Positions 8,823-20,550 of a stretch of 64,000 nt of DNA are shown in pieces. This stretch comes from an uncultured Dokdonia sp. GTDB taxonomy: Bacteria > Bacteroidota > Bacteroidia > Flavobacteriales > Flavobacteriaceae. Location: contig NZ_CANLOB010000006.1 in assembly GCF_947492815.1 (NCBI RefSeq), forward strand, positions 124,001 to 188,000, in the 5' to 3' direction. The notes under the pieces are model-generated. The model did no database searches. It was not told where the DNA came from and saw only the letters and a list, made by a program, of their open reading frames with translations. The position numbers were made by a program, and so were the translations under genes. The first letter of the stretch is position 1, and each line of letters begins with the position of its first letter.

Positions 8823-9710
8823 TTAAAAAGAAATTTGTCTCCAAAACGTAGACTTTGTTGGAGCTATACGATTTAATGTCGTTAAGAAATCTGTAATAGG
8901 AAGCTGTGGTCCTCCAGAAAACATCGACGCAATTTCTTCTGCTTTTGAATCAAAAAACACACGATTTAAAAAATTATTAGGACGCTTGTTATACATTGCC
9001 TTCATCTTACCGATAGCATCCATCACTGCTTTTTTTCCTTTTTTAGTATCATCTGCCATGATATCCATTCCTCCACGGTGATAATCATACATCACATTAC
9101 TAAAGTCTCTAAAATTAGGAGATAATAGATCTTCATTCAATCTGTATCGTGATTGCGGACCATCTTGAGGTCTCCAACCTCTGTTATTACTTCCCTGTGC
9201 CGTTGTTACGATCTGTTTTGCTATCTGAAAATACTTATCTCCGCCATTACGCTCAAATGTATTACTATCATATCCTAAAATTGTATATACATAATAGGAA
9301 AGTACAGAAACTAAATTAGAATCAAAGTTATTAGGATTGAAAATAAGAGGCTGAAATTCTACATATTCAAAATCAAAATCTCTGTCATTAAAATTAAATA
9401 CAGGGCTATCGTAATTTGAATTAAATATAGGACGTGACGACTGTACTTGGATACTTGCTTTAAATGCATCAGAATTTACTTCCTGAACGATAATATTAAA
9501 TGAGCAATCAATACGTTCTTGCTGTTTGTATCTTCTATCGGTCCACTTTGTATTATTGATAAACTCGGTAAGAGAGCGTTCAAGTGTTCTAAAAACTTGA
9601 AGTTCTGCTTTTCCTGTTTGTTCTGCGTTAATAATCACTACAGCATTAAGTTCTTGTGCTTGAACTGATAGTGAACATAAAATTACAAAGATTGCGATAA
9701 GTGTTCTCAT
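8823..9710 (-). CDS. porD: DUF4835 family protein, PorD-like T9SS component
   Basis: 295 residues with an N-terminal signal peptide ending in VQAQE. Family features are ELNAVVIINAEQ at the mature N-terminus, LERSLTEFINNTKWTD, and FWRQISF at the C-terminus. Proteins of this family sit next to coaBC, rpoZ and bamD throughout Bacteroidota and are named PorD after a link to type IX secretion; I know this as a family annotation and cannot prove the role from sequence. The ATG overlaps the coaBC stop by 4 bases. The secreted T9SS cargo elsewhere in this window fits. Confidence 0.82.
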   Translation of the reverse strand: MRTLIAIFVILCSLSVQAQELNAVVIINAEQTGKAELQVFRTLERSLTEFINNTKWTDRRYKQQERIDCSFNIIVQEVNSDAFKASIQVQSSRPIFNSNYDSPVFNFNDRDFDFEYVEFQPLIFNPNNFDSNLVSVLSYYVYTILGYDSNTFERNGGDKYFQIAKQIVTTAQGSNNRGWRPQDGPQSRYRLNEDLLSPNFRDFSNVMYDYHRGGMDIMADDTKKGKKAVMDAIGKMKAMYNKRPNNFLNRVFFDSKAEEIASMFSGGPQLPITDFLTTLNRIAPTKSTFWRQISF

Positions 9711-10915
9711 GTCGTTTTTATAAGTATCTGATCAAAGATATCTGCAGCAACTTCTTTTTTAGACTTCAAATCATAAGAAGTAGGCGATCCATCTTTGTCT
9801 ATAAACGTAATTTTATTGGTTTTGGTCTTAAAGCCAGCACCTTTATCTCTAAGCGAATTTAAAACAATTGCATCTAAATTCTTCTTTTTCAATTTTTTTA
9901 GTGCGTTTTCTTGCTCATTTTGAGTCTCTAAGGCAAACCCAACAAGGAATTGTCCTTGTTTTTTCTCTCCCATGGAAGCAAGAATATCTCTGGTCTTTAC
10001 AAGATGAATCGTAAAGGTATCATCATTCTTTTTTATTTTCTCATCTGCTACGTGTGATGGCTTATAATCTGCAACTGCGGCAGCAGCTATAGCAATGTCA
10101 CATTGTTCATACACTTGATGAACAGCATCATACATATCGTCTCCAGAAACTACATTATGTACTGTGATAAGGTCATGCTGTACTTTTAAGGCACTTGGAC
10201 CCAAAATTAGATCAACAGTAGCCCCTAAATCGGCTGCTCTGTATGCGAGTTCTGCTCCCATAGTTCCACTACTATGATTTCCTATAAAACGTACAGGATC
10301 TATAGCTTCGTACGTAGGGCCAGCAGTTATAATAACACGTTTACCTCGTAAAGGTAGTTTTTCTTGCATATGATTTTCTATAAAGCGTACAATGTCTTCT
10401 GGCTCTGCCATTCTTCCTTGGCCTACTAATCCACTTGCTAGTTCTCCGCTAGTGGCTTCTATCATAATATTTCCGTAAGAAGTGAGTTTTTGAAAACTCT
10501 CTTTAGATGAAGGATGAATATACATATCAAGATCCATAGCCGGGGCAAAATATACAGGACATTTTGCACTAAGATAGGTTGCTAATAATAAGTTGTCACA
10601 AGCACCATGTGACATTTTTGATAGTGTGTTTGCTGTTGCAGGAGCAATAACCATCAGGTCAGCCCATAATCCTAGTTCTACATGATTTGTCCAAACAGCA
10701 TTATCATCTTCTTCCTTTGTGAAAGAACTATGAACAGGGTTTTTCGAAAGTGTAGATAAGGTCAGTGGGGTTACAAAATCTTTTGCCTTTTCTGTCATAA
10801 CCACTTGTACAGAAGCGCCAGCTTTAATAAATGCTCTTACTAAAGTGGCGCTTTTATAAGCTGCTATGCCAGCGGTAACTCCTAGCAGTACTTTTTTACC
10901 GCGTAATATTGACAT
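9707..10915 (-). CDS. coaBC: Bifunctional phosphopantothenoylcysteine decarboxylase / phosphopantothenate-cysteine ligase
   Basis: 402 residues catalysing two consecutive steps of coenzyme A synthesis. The N-terminal flavoprotein (CoaC) half has GVTAGIAAYKS, the conserved NH motif (WTNHVEL), the CDN segment, the PAMDLDMY active-site loop and SGLVGQGRMAEP. The CoaB half begins at VIITAGPTYEAIDPVRFIGNHSSG and carries AAAVADYKP and KIKKNDD, the cytidylyl-intermediate and lysine-motif regions. It sits 8 bases after rpoZ and overlaps porD by 4 bases, all in one operon. Confidence 0.96.
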   Translation of the reverse strand: MSILRGKKVLLGVTAGIAAYKSATLVRAFIKAGASVQVVMTEKAKDFVTPLTLSTLSKNPVHSSFTKEEDDNAVWTNHVELGLWADLMVIAPATANTLSKMSHGACDNLLLATYLSAKCPVYFAPAMDLDMYIHPSSKESFQKLTSYGNIMIEATSGELASGLVGQGRMAEPEDIVRFIENHMQEKLPLRGKRVIITAGPTYEAIDPVRFIGNHSSGTMGAELAYRAADLGATVDLILGPSALKVQHDLITVHNVVSGDDMYDAVHQVYEQCDIAIAAAAVADYKPSHVADEKIKKNDDTFTIHLVKTRDILASMGEKKQGQFLVGFALETQNEQENALKKLKKKNLDAIVLNSLRDKGAGFKTKTNKITFIDKDGSPTSYDLKSKKEVAADIFDQILIKTT

Positions 10916-10923
10916 ATATGTGA

Positions 10924-11262
10924 TTAAACGTTTGTGTCGTCCTCAGAAACACTTGTATCTCTATAATAAATACGATCTTCTAACCACTCTTGAACTGCAA
11001 GTGCATGTGATTTAGGAAGACGTTCGTAAAACTTAGATACTTCTATTTGCTCTTTATTTTCAAATATTTCTTCAAGACTATCATTAAAAGTAGCAAACTC
11101 GTCTAACTTGTCAGAAAGTTCCTTTTTAATTTCAGTATTGATTTGTGTTGCACGCTTAGCAATAATAGATATTGCCTCATATACATTATCTGTAGGGGCA
11201 TCTACTAGATTTTTATCTATTGTTGTCGTGTTTACAGGTGCATCAGTCTCCTTAATATTCAT
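10924..11262 (-). CDS. rpoZ: RNA polymerase omega subunit, Bacteroidota type
   Basis: 112 residues. The NVYEAISIIAKRATQINTEIK segment is the omega/Rpb6 signature that clamps the beta-prime subunit; the C-terminal ~50 residues are an acidic extension typical of this phylum. Position between bamD and coaBC is the standard Bacteroidota order. Eleven bases separate it from the bamD stop. Small and divergent from proteobacterial RpoZ, but the core motif and context agree. Confidence 0.87.
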   Translation of the reverse strand: MNIKETDAPVNTTTIDKNLVDAPTDNVYEAISIIAKRATQINTEIKKELSDKLDEFATFNDSLEEIFENKEQIEVSKFYERLPKSHALAVQEWLEDRIYYRDTSVSEDDTNV

Positions 11263-11273
11263 CGTATAAATGT

Positions 11274-12086
11274 TTAATTTATGGTCTCTTCTGTTTGAAG
11301 TCGCTCGTTAATATCTTCTATCATTTTTGCCACTTCTTTCTCATATTTTCCGGCAGGATAATATCTTTGTAATACTTCATATGCCTCTTTTGCCGTTGTT
11401 AATCGATCAGCCATAAGGTCTTGTCGACTTCCTAAAGCATATTGATAGGCAGAATCAAACTTCCAGAACATGGCATCTTCTCTGTAGATAGATCCTGGAT
11501 AAGCAGATATAAAGTTATCAAATGATTTTATAGCATTAGGAAATGTATTACGGCTTGCGCCTATAGTATTGAATCCTTTTGCTATTTCAAATTCTTTTCT
11601 TTCTAATTTTGTTTGCAGTTCCTTTACCATGGCATTGGCATTTTCCTGTCTTTCTGATTCAGGATATGCATTGATAAATTCTTGCAATTTCTCCATTGCT
11701 TTATTTGTATCTTCTTGATCTAAATAATAACTTGGAGAAAGCTGGTAATAGCTTTCTGCACTCTTAAAGGCAGCTTCTTCCTTTTTGGTACTTTGAGGAT
11801 ACGATTTTACAAAACGCTCAAATTGATATCCTGCTAAATAATAATCTTCTAATTGATAATAAATATCAGAATAGGCATACATCACACGTTCTGCTTGTGG
11901 ACGTCCTCTATATAAAGGAACTATTTGTTCGTAAAGCTTTAATGCTTTTTTATAGCTTCCATTCTGATATAACGAATCAGCAAGTGAATACTTGAGTTTG
12001 ATATCATCAGACTTTAACGCATCTTGGTATGTAGAACACGAACAAAATACGGTTGCAAAAACAAAAAGGATAAGAATATTCTTCAT
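11274..12086 (-). CDS. bamD: Outer-membrane assembly lipoprotein BamD
   Basis: Start chosen at 12086, giving MKNILILFVFATVFCSCSTY, a lipoprotein signal; an upstream Met would place ten extra residues in front of it. The mature 250 residues are tetratricopeptide-like helices (LADSLYQNGSYKKALKLYEQ, DIYYQLEDYYLAGYQFERFVKSYPQ, FISAYPGSIYREDAMFWKFD), matching BamD, the periplasmic-side lipoprotein that works with BamA to insert beta-barrels. First gene of the bamD-rpoZ-coaBC-porD operon. A TAATTTTG box lies 18 bases upstream, consistent with a very short leader. Confidence 0.9.
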   Translation of the reverse strand: MKNILILFVFATVFCSCSTYQDALKSDDIKLKYSLADSLYQNGSYKKALKLYEQIVPLYRGRPQAERVMYAYSDIYYQLEDYYLAGYQFERFVKSYPQSTKKEEAAFKSAESYYQLSPSYYLDQEDTNKAMEKLQEFINAYPESERQENANAMVKELQTKLERKEFEIAKGFNTIGASRNTFPNAIKSFDNFISAYPGSIYREDAMFWKFDSAYQYALGSRQDLMADRLTTAKEAYEVLQRYYPAGKYEKEVAKMIEDINERLQTEETIN

Positions 12087-12103
12087 AAGACTAAAACAGC
12101 AGG

Positions 12104-12111
12104 CAAAATTA
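12104..12111 (-). promoter_or_regulatory. Candidate -7 box for the bamD operon
   Basis: On the minus strand TAATTTTG matches TAnnTTTG; the start codon follows 17 bases later. A TTTT rather than TTTG lies about 20 bases upstream, so the -33 element is weak. Confidence 0.45.
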
Positions 12112-12206
12112 CACAAAAACTATCACATATTAAAACGATATATGATGAACCAAAAATAAACCGATTTATGGTCCCTATCTCAGGATTAGCATAAGATTAA
12201 CGCTTT

Positions 12207-13085
12207 TTATAAAGTTTTAAGATATGCTGCGATTTTTTTATTTAAACCTTCACTAGCTTTCACAAGAGGTAATCGCACGTGATTTTGACAGATATTTAAA
12301 TGGGCTAATAATGCTTTTATCCCCGCAGGATTTCCTTCCTCAAAAATAAGATCAATACTTGGCATCACTTGATAATGTGTTTTATACGCTTTCGCGAAAG
12401 CGCCCTCTAAACCATTCCTGATCATAGAAGAAAAAGGAGTTACTAATCCCTGTCCTATTACAGAAATCACGCCATCACCACCAGCAGAAACCATAGGTAA
12501 TGCCAACATATCATCTCCAGAAATCACTAAAAATCCTTCAGGTTTGTCTTTCAATAAGCGTAATGCCTGTGTCATGTCGCCAGCAGCTTCTTTAAGAGCT
12601 ATAATGTTTTTAAAATCTTTTGCTAGACGTAATGATGTACTTGCTTCCATATTACTCCCTGTACGTGAAGGTACATTATACATAATAATGGGTAGTGATG
12701 AAGCCTCTGATATGGCTTTGTAATGTGCATAAATACCCTCTTGTGTGGGTCTGTTATAATATGGAGACACTGATAAAATAGCATCAAATCCATCAAGAGT
12801 GCCTACTGTTTTGAGTTCTGTAATAACAGCAGCTGTATTATTCCCTCCTAATCCTAGCACAAGAGGTAAACGTCCTTTATTAACAGTCACAATATGTTGT
12901 TTGACTTGTCGCTTTTCTTCTGATGAAAGTGTAGCACTCTCGGCAGTAGTACCTAAAGCAACTAAATAATCAGTTCCTTGGGCTATATTGTGTTCTATAA
13001 GTCTTGTTAACCCATCAAAATCTATAGATAGGTCTTCATTAAAAGGAGTGATTAGGGCGACTCCTGTACCTCGGAAGGATTGCAT
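12207..13085 (-). CDS. dapA: 4-hydroxy-tetrahydrodipicolinate synthase
   Basis: 292 residues, normal length. It condenses pyruvate with aspartate semialdehyde in the lysine/diaminopimelate pathway. Seen are [21 protein letters not shown] (phosphate/hydroxyl-binding loop), [17 protein letters not shown] with the catalytic-triad Tyr, and [11 protein letters not shown] with the Schiff-base Lys. A palindrome copy is read as AFAKA at residues 229-233, an alpha-helical region outside the active site. It starts one base after the stop of the upstream 172-residue gene, so the two are co-transcribed. Confidence 0.96.
   Translation of the reverse strand: MQSFRGTGVALITPFNEDLSIDFDGLTRLIEHNIAQGTDYLVALGTTAESATLSSEEKRQVKQHIVTVNKGRLPLVLGLGGNNTAAVITELKTVGTLDGFDAILSVSPYYNRPTQEGIYAHYKAISEASSLPIIMYNVPSRTGSNMEASTSLRLAKDFKNIIALKEAAGDMTQALRLLKDKPEGFLVISGDDMLALPMVSAGGDGVISVIGQGLVTPFSSMIRNGLEGAFAKAYKTHYQVMPSIDLIFEEGNPAGIKALLAHLNICQNHVRLPLVKASEGLNKKIAAYLKTL
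12388..12401. repeat. AFAKA palindrome, copy 4 (in dapA)
   Basis: Exact 14-mer with a TATAC left flank, read as AFAKA. Confidence 0.95.
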
Positions 13086-13086
13086 G

Positions 13087-13605
13087 TTAACTAATTTTAA
13101 GTATTTGTAAATATTTCTCTAATTCATTTATAAATAGTGTCTCTTCATCTATAGCCGTAGTGATCACTAAATCCTGAAAACTTTGTGCATCTTCAATAAG
13201 ACCTACTTTAAAGGTCGCTTTAGAAAGTCCTGAAACTATTTGAAGAGGTAGTCGATCTTCTGAGTAATAGCTTAAAAGAATATCAAAATCTTTTGCAACA
13301 AATTCTTTTAAGGTCGTTGTTTTTAATGTTCCGTTCCAACCAATTCCTTTTCCTGAATATACTCCAGGAGCATCTTTTTGAGCTTTAGAAAGTTTTGGCA
13401 TATAAGAAAGTACGACAATATCATTTTCTTTAATCCCTAAAGTAGCAGCTAGTTGTTTTATTTTATTTGCATCAAAAGGTCGATCTCCTTCTTGTACAAT
13501 CCCTAAACTACGTATTTGTCTACCCGAAGGAGTATACGTTCTACTTTCTGTTTCTTTTTTAAGTTTTCTTAAAATGGATTTTGCCTTTAATCCGTTCAAA
13601 AACAT
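13087..13605 (-). CDS. Conserved flavobacterial protein upstream of dapA (DUF6913-like)
   Basis: 172 residues, no signal peptide or membrane helix. A basic N-terminal helix ([13 protein letters not shown]) precedes an alpha/beta domain with [44 protein letters not shown] and FKVGLIED. The strand pattern suggests a Rossmann-like or flavodoxin-like fold. The segment is familiar from flavobacterial genomes next to dapA and I tentatively associate it with DUF6913; the biochemical role is unknown. A TACATTTG box lies 18 bases upstream of its ATG. Confidence 0.65.
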   Translation of the reverse strand: MFLNGLKAKSILRKLKKETESRTYTPSGRQIRSLGIVQEGDRPFDANKIKQLAATLGIKENDIVVLSYMPKLSKAQKDAPGVYSGKGIGWNGTLKTTTLKEFVAKDFDILLSYYSEDRLPLQIVSGLSKATFKVGLIEDAQSFQDLVITTAIDEETLFINELEKYLQILKIS

Positions 13606-13623
13606 CTATCTTAGCTTTTTACG

Positions 13624-13631
13624 CAAATGTA
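13624..13631 (-). promoter_or_regulatory. Candidate -7 box for the DUF6913-like gene and dapA
   Basis: Minus-strand TACATTTG is an exact TAnnTTTG match, with the ATG 19 bases after the box. Confidence 0.5.
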
Positions 13632-13660
13632 GCTAAAAACAGACTAAATCTGACTTAAGA

Positions 13661-14425
13661 ATGGTACTAAAAAAAATAACATATTTACTCCTTTTTGTTG
13701 GTATTTTCACACTCTTCACTTGTTGCAAACAAGATACATACAACACTTCAAGAGTAGATGCTAAAACTGTATCTATAGATAGATCTATAAAAGAAGATAG
13801 TTCAATTACGGCTTTTATCACTCCTTTTAAAGCAGCTGTAGATAAAGAAATGGATAGCGTACTTGCTTATGCTCCAACGTCTATATCTAAAAATGATACT
13901 CCATATAATACAGCACTAGGTAATATGATGGCAGATGCTGTATTTGAAATGGCAAACCCCGTCTTTAAAAAAAGAGTAGGCTACACTTTTAATGCTGTTA
14001 TTCTAAATCATGGTGGGATACGCGCTCCTTTAAATAAAGGAAAAGTAACTACAGGTACTGCTTATGAATTAATGCCTTTTGAAAATGAGGTTGTTGTTGT
14101 TGAATTAAGCGGTTTCCAAATGAAAGAGTTATTTCAATACCTAGCAAAAGGAAAGGCACATCCTATTTCAAATCTACAAGTGATTTTAAATGAAGACGGA
14201 AGTCTTAAACAAGGAACCATACAAGGTCATGAAATTATAGATAATGAAACTTACTTTGTAGCAACAAGCGATTACTTACAGAAAGGAGGAGACAATATGA
14301 CTTTTCTAACTAAACCCGTAAGCTTACTTACTTTAGATTACAAAATACGTAACGTACTTATTGATTACTTTAAAAAATACGATACAATTGCTCCAGTAAG
14401 AGACAACAGGTTTATAAAAGAATAA
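13661..14425 (+). CDS. 5'-nucleotidase C-terminal-domain lipoprotein
   Basis: 254 residues. A hydrophobic N-terminus with FTCCKQ is a probable lipoprotein signal. The rest is the substrate-binding domain of the UshA/NTE family: NTALGNMMADAVFE, VILNHGGIRAPLNKG (substrate-binding Arg), YELMPFENEVVVVELSG, and YFVATSDYLQKGGDNM. It has no metallophosphatase domain; that half is encoded by the next gene, 5 bases downstream. Together they would make a periplasmic or surface nucleotide hydrolase supplying phosphate and nucleosides. Confidence 0.88.
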   Translation: MVLKKITYLLLFVGIFTLFTCCKQDTYNTSRVDAKTVSIDRSIKEDSSITAFITPFKAAVDKEMDSVLAYAPTSISKNDTPYNTALGNMMADAVFEMANPVFKKRVGYTFNAVILNHGGIRAPLNKGKVTTGTAYELMPFENEVVVVELSGFQMKELFQYLAKGKAHPISNLQVILNEDGSLKQGTIQGHEIIDNETYFVATSDYLQKGGDNMTFLTKPVSLLTLDYKIRNVLIDYFKKYDTIAPVRDNRFIKE

Positions 14426-14430
14426 AGGAT

Positions 14431-15342
14431 ATGAAACGTAGACATTTTATAAAACAAACAGCAGCAGCAGGAAGTCTTATTGGATTAGGAGGCGTTGCTA
14501 TGAGCTCAACATCTTTAACTTCTAAAAAGCATATTACCATTCTACATACAAATGATGTACATAGTCATATAGAACCGTTTTCTGCTAACGATCCTAAGTA
14601 CGCAAATCAAGGAGGTGTTGCCAGGCGACTCACGCTTATTAATAGTGTTAGAAAAGAAAATCCTAATGTACTACTTTTAGATGCTGGTGACATCTTTCAA
14701 GGAACTCCTTATTTCAATTTTTATGGAGGTGAATTAGAATTCAAACTCATGTCTATGCTTGGTTATGATGCCGCTACTATAGGAAATCACGATTTTGATA
14801 ATGGTGTTGGTGGCCTTGCAAAACAAATGCCACACGCATCTTTTGAACTCTTATCAGCCAATTATGACTTTACAAACACTATTATGGAGGGGCTTACTAA
14901 ACCTTATCGTGTTTTTGTAAAAGATGGTATTCGCATAGGTGTATTTGGAATTGGAATTCAATTGGAAGGACTTGTCAACAAACGTCAATTTAAGGAAACA
15001 AAACACTTAGACCCAATAGAATTAACTGATGACATGACCCGCATCTTAAAAGAAGATGAAGCCTGTGACTTAATCATATGCTTATCACATCTAGGGTACG
15101 ATTACAGTAATAAGGACCGCATATCTGATCTTAAGCTAGCTAGTGCTACTAAAGATATAGATCTCATTATTGGAGGGCATACACATACTTTTCTTGACAA
15201 ACCAACCATTGCTCAAAACAAAGAAGGAAATATAGTGCTCGTCAATCAAGTAGGATGGGGTGGTATTCATGTAGGTCGTGTAGACTTCCACTTAGATCTC
15301 ATAAAAGGAACTGAACACACCAGTACTTTTTATAATATCTAA
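14431..15342 (+). CDS. 5'-nucleotidase catalytic metallophosphatase, Tat-type signal
   Basis: 303 residues. MKRRHFIKQTAAAGSLIGLGG has the paired arginines and weak hydrophobicity of a Tat-like export signal. The calcineurin-fold motifs are complete: HTNDVHSH (Asp42, His44), DAGDIFQG (Asp87), GNHDFD (Asn119, His120), and GGHTHTF near the C-terminus. It lacks the C-terminal substrate-binding domain, which is the gene immediately upstream. The domain order is thus reversed relative to single-chain UshA-type enzymes. It ends one base before the convergent stop of the membrane gene at 15344. Confidence 0.9.
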   Translation: MKRRHFIKQTAAAGSLIGLGGVAMSSTSLTSKKHITILHTNDVHSHIEPFSANDPKYANQGGVARRLTLINSVRKENPNVLLLDAGDIFQGTPYFNFYGGELEFKLMSMLGYDAATIGNHDFDNGVGGLAKQMPHASFELLSANYDFTNTIMEGLTKPYRVFVKDGIRIGVFGIGIQLEGLVNKRQFKETKHLDPIELTDDMTRILKEDEACDLIICLSHLGYDYSNKDRISDLKLASATKDIDLIIGGHTHTFLDKPTIAQNKEGNIVLVNQVGWGGIHVGRVDFHLDLIKGTEHTSTFYNI

Positions 15343-15343
15343 T

Positions 15344-16000
15344 TTAATTATAATTGTGTTCTGTTTTCTTAATATTCTTAATACGTATAAGATACATTGT
15401 AAATATAATTTTTAAAAAAGCTCCAAAGATATGAGCCATCACTAAATAAGCTTTATGATCTGATATATATTCAAAAATAAAGCCAAAACTCATTTCTCCT
15501 ATTAGGCCTCCACCTATTCCCCATAACATAATATTATCAGGGTGCTTATTAAAAAAAGGAATCCCTATACAGATAGTTACCATTATAAAAAAAACAATAA
15601 CAGAAGGCAAAAACAATGTTAGATCTGGTATTAAAGGAAAAATTAAATACAGTAAATATCCAATCACATAACTTATTCCAATAAAACCAATAATAAGCTC
15701 TATTAAATTATGAGTGCTAAAATTTTCGAATTTTACTTTAAGCATAGATCGTATGAGCCAAAAAAAACACATTTGACCTATAAGTTGCGTAAGGGACACT
15801 ACATTGATATACTTTTCAAAATCATATAAAAACATGACTTCTGCTACTAACATAGCAACTAAATAAATTAATAAAACGACATTAAATTTCTCTGTAGCTT
15901 TATAATGATACAGGAATAGAAATAGCATATATATCACAAAAAGTATTGATGTATATTCAACATCAAAAAACACACTAGTCAATGCTAAAAGTAAAGACAT
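15344..16000 (-). CDS. Integral membrane protein, tandem paralog A
   Basis: 218 residues with seven or eight hydrophobic helices, no family recognised with confidence; the topology is YhhN-like at most. It is closely similar to the gene at 16169-16885 (shared STHNLIELIIG, YLLYLIFPLIPDLTLF, HPDNI, LWGIGGG, MAHMFGAFLKIIF-like blocks). The frame continues upstream of the ATG at 16000 to 16060, and those 20 codons (…EADHIHGRIYRTLAII) align with the N-terminus of paralog B (…EEAHIQGKVYRTLTII), but contain no ATG, GTG or TTG. The ancestral start has probably mutated, so the protein is either shortened or starts at a rare codon. Confidence 0.65.
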   Translation of the reverse strand: MSLLLALTSVFFDVEYTSILFVIYMLFLFLYHYKATEKFNVVLLIYLVAMLVAEVMFLYDFEKYINVVSLTQLIGQMCFFWLIRSMLKVKFENFSTHNLIELIIGFIGISYVIGYLLYLIFPLIPDLTLFLPSVIVFFIMVTICIGIPFFNKHPDNIMLWGIGGGLIGEMSFGFIFEYISDHKAYLVMAHIFGAFLKIIFTMYLIRIKNIKKTEHNYN

Positions 16001-16168
16001 TATTATTGCTAATGTCCTATATATTCTACCGTGTATGTGATCTGCTTCTCTAATTATATCCTATTTAGTAATTCTTGTGTAGAGATCATAATCAACACAA
16101 GCTTTTACAAGCTTACTAAATCCCGTTTAATCTCTAATAACAATAAATGGAATAACAACTACTCAATC

Positions 16169-18872
<2,704 letters not shown>

Positions 18873-18878
18873 TTATAT

Positions 18879-18892
18879 GCTTTCGCGAAAGC
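18879..18892. repeat. AFAKA palindrome, copy 5 (ligA leader)
   Basis: Exact 14-mer followed by GGAC, lying 10 bases upstream of the ligA ATG and therefore in or near the ribosome-binding zone. Confidence 0.95.
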
Positions 18893-18985
18893 GGACTTAT
18901 GGGATAAATATATATTCATTTTGATAACACAAAATAATCATTTTAATGCTACTATAGTCTCCCTTTTGTAAAAAACTATAAACAT

Positions 18986-19010
18986 AAAGAGCCATTAAAA
19001 ATGGCTCTTT
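18986..19010 (-). terminator. Terminator of the aquaporin gene
   Basis: A perfect 10-bp stem (AAAGAGCCAT / ATGGCTCTTT) with a 5-nt loop, 43 bases past the aquaporin stop on the minus strand; the A-rich/T-rich ends make it work in either direction. Confidence 0.75.
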
Positions 19011-19052
19011 ACTAAGCAATATCACTATAATATGTAATTATAAATGACACTA

Positions 19053-19754
19053 TCAATCATCTACAAATACTTTACGTAATAAAGCTGCAAAGATGCCACC
19101 TGCGAGTGGTGCGACTATAAAAAGCCACAATTGTTGTAAAGCAATTCCTCCTGCAAAAAGAGCAGGCCCTAAACTACGTGCTGGATTTACAGAGGTACCT
19201 GTAATAGGAATAGCTACAAAATGAATTAATGCTAATGATATACCGATAGCAAGTCCTGCCATTTGAGGAGATGCCTTTTTTGCTGTCGTTCCAAAGATGA
19301 CCATCAAGAATAAGAATGTAAAGACAAATTCTGCTGTAAATGCTGATTTCAGATCATAAGCGCCTAAATATCCTTCTCCCCATCCATTACTTCCCAATGC
19401 CCATGGCACCATTTCAAAGCTTGCACTTCCAGTGGCTAAAACATATAATATTGCTGCACCAAGAATTGCACCTATACACTGTGCGATCACATAACCTATA
19501 AGATCTTTTACAGATAATTTTCCTGCAACACACATCGCTACAGATATGGCTGGATTAATATGGCAACCAGATATAGGTCCTATAGTATATGCCATTGCTA
19601 CTACGGCTAAACCAAAAGCTAAAGAAATTCCTAAAAGACCTAATCCTGAAGGTCCTGCTGTAGAAATACCCGCTATTGTTGCTGCGCCGCATCCAAATAA
19701 AACTAATGCAAACGTACCTAGTCCTTCTGCAGTGTATTTTTTCATCGCACTCAT
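19053..19754 (-). CDS. aqpZ: Aquaporin (MIP family), AqpZ-like water channel
   Basis: 233 residues, six membrane helices and both half-helix NPA boxes: SGCHINPAIS in the first half and GTSVNPARSLGPA in the second. The second half has His in LIHFVAIPITGTSVNPARS, with Thr and Arg in the positions of the AqpZ selectivity filter, which favours water over glycerol. Single gene with its own terminator at 18986-19010. A second Met, MKKYTAEG, three codons in, matches other family N-termini and could be the actual start (19745). Confidence 0.92.
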   Translation of the reverse strand: MSAMKKYTAEGLGTFALVLFGCGAATIAGISTAGPSGLGLLGISLAFGLAVVAMAYTIGPISGCHINPAISVAMCVAGKLSVKDLIGYVIAQCIGAILGAAILYVLATGSASFEMVPWALGSNGWGEGYLGAYDLKSAFTAEFVFTFLFLMVIFGTTAKKASPQMAGLAIGISLALIHFVAIPITGTSVNPARSLGPALFAGGIALQQLWLFIVAPLAGGIFAALLRKVFVDD

Positions 19755-19887
19755 AATTAATTGATTTTTAGTTAGTAATACTAATTTAGAAATTATATTA
19801 TGAGTGGTATTACAAATGGGTCTTATAAATCAAACATCGACAAAAAACACAAAAAAATCGACTAAGTACAAGTAAAAATAAAAAGAT

Positions 19888-20478
19888 TTAGGTTCGATCT
19901 CCTTTTAGCCATTTTGGAACATCCTGTGGTTTATAGGCTTTCATTTTAGAGATCAAACCTTCTACAGTAGTATCTACTAATAAGAGTTCGTAGTTTTCCA
20001 TTTTTAAAAATCCTCTACGCACCATATGTTCTAACATCTTTAACAAATCATCATAAAAACCATTGATATTTAAAAGACCAATAGGTTTTTGATGCAATCC
20101 TAACTGACTCCATGTAATGATTTCGAAAAGTTCTTCTAAGGTTCCAAAACCGCCAGGCAAAGTGATAAATCCATCAGAGATTTCCTGCATGGTCATCTTA
20201 CGTTGATGCATATTCTCATTGGTAATCAGCTCTGTTAATCCTAAATGAACTACTTCTTTAAGTTTTAAAAACTCTGGAATCACCCCTATCACTTTTCCTT
20301 TGTGATCTAGACTTGCCTGCGCTACTTGCCCCATCACGCCTATTTTGGCTGCACCATATACCAATGTGATATCATTTTGTGCTAGATATGTACCGAGTTC
20401 TTTGGCCTTTTCTTCTACTTGTATGTCATTGCCATCACTGCTTCCGCAGAATACGCAAATGGATGTTATCGTTGTCAT
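19888..20478 (-). CDS. LOG family protein (cytokinin riboside 5'-monophosphate phosphoribohydrolase-like)
   Basis: 196 residues, Rossmann-like. It has ICVFCGSSDG at the N-terminus, VYGAAKIGVMG, the MHQRK motif (Arg93, Lys94) and LPGGFGTLEE (108-116), the PGGxGTxxE signature of LOG enzymes. These split nucleoside 5'-monophosphates into base and ribose 5-phosphate; in bacteria without hormone signalling the natural substrate is probably AMP or a modified nucleotide. It has its own ATG and 72 bases of spacer after a lipoprotein gene on the same strand. Confidence 0.9.
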   Translation of the reverse strand: MTTITSICVFCGSSDGNDIQVEEKAKELGTYLAQNDITLVYGAAKIGVMGQVAQASLDHKGKVIGVIPEFLKLKEVVHLGLTELITNENMHQRKMTMQEISDGFITLPGGFGTLEELFEIITWSQLGLHQKPIGLLNINGFYDDLLKMLEHMVRRGFLKMENYELLLVDTTVEGLISKMKAYKPQDVPKWLKGDRT

Positions 20479-20550
20479 ACCTTATATGTTTATGTATTCC
20501 CATAAGTATGGAAATAGATTCGTTAGTTTTATATTGAGTGTATATCCTTC

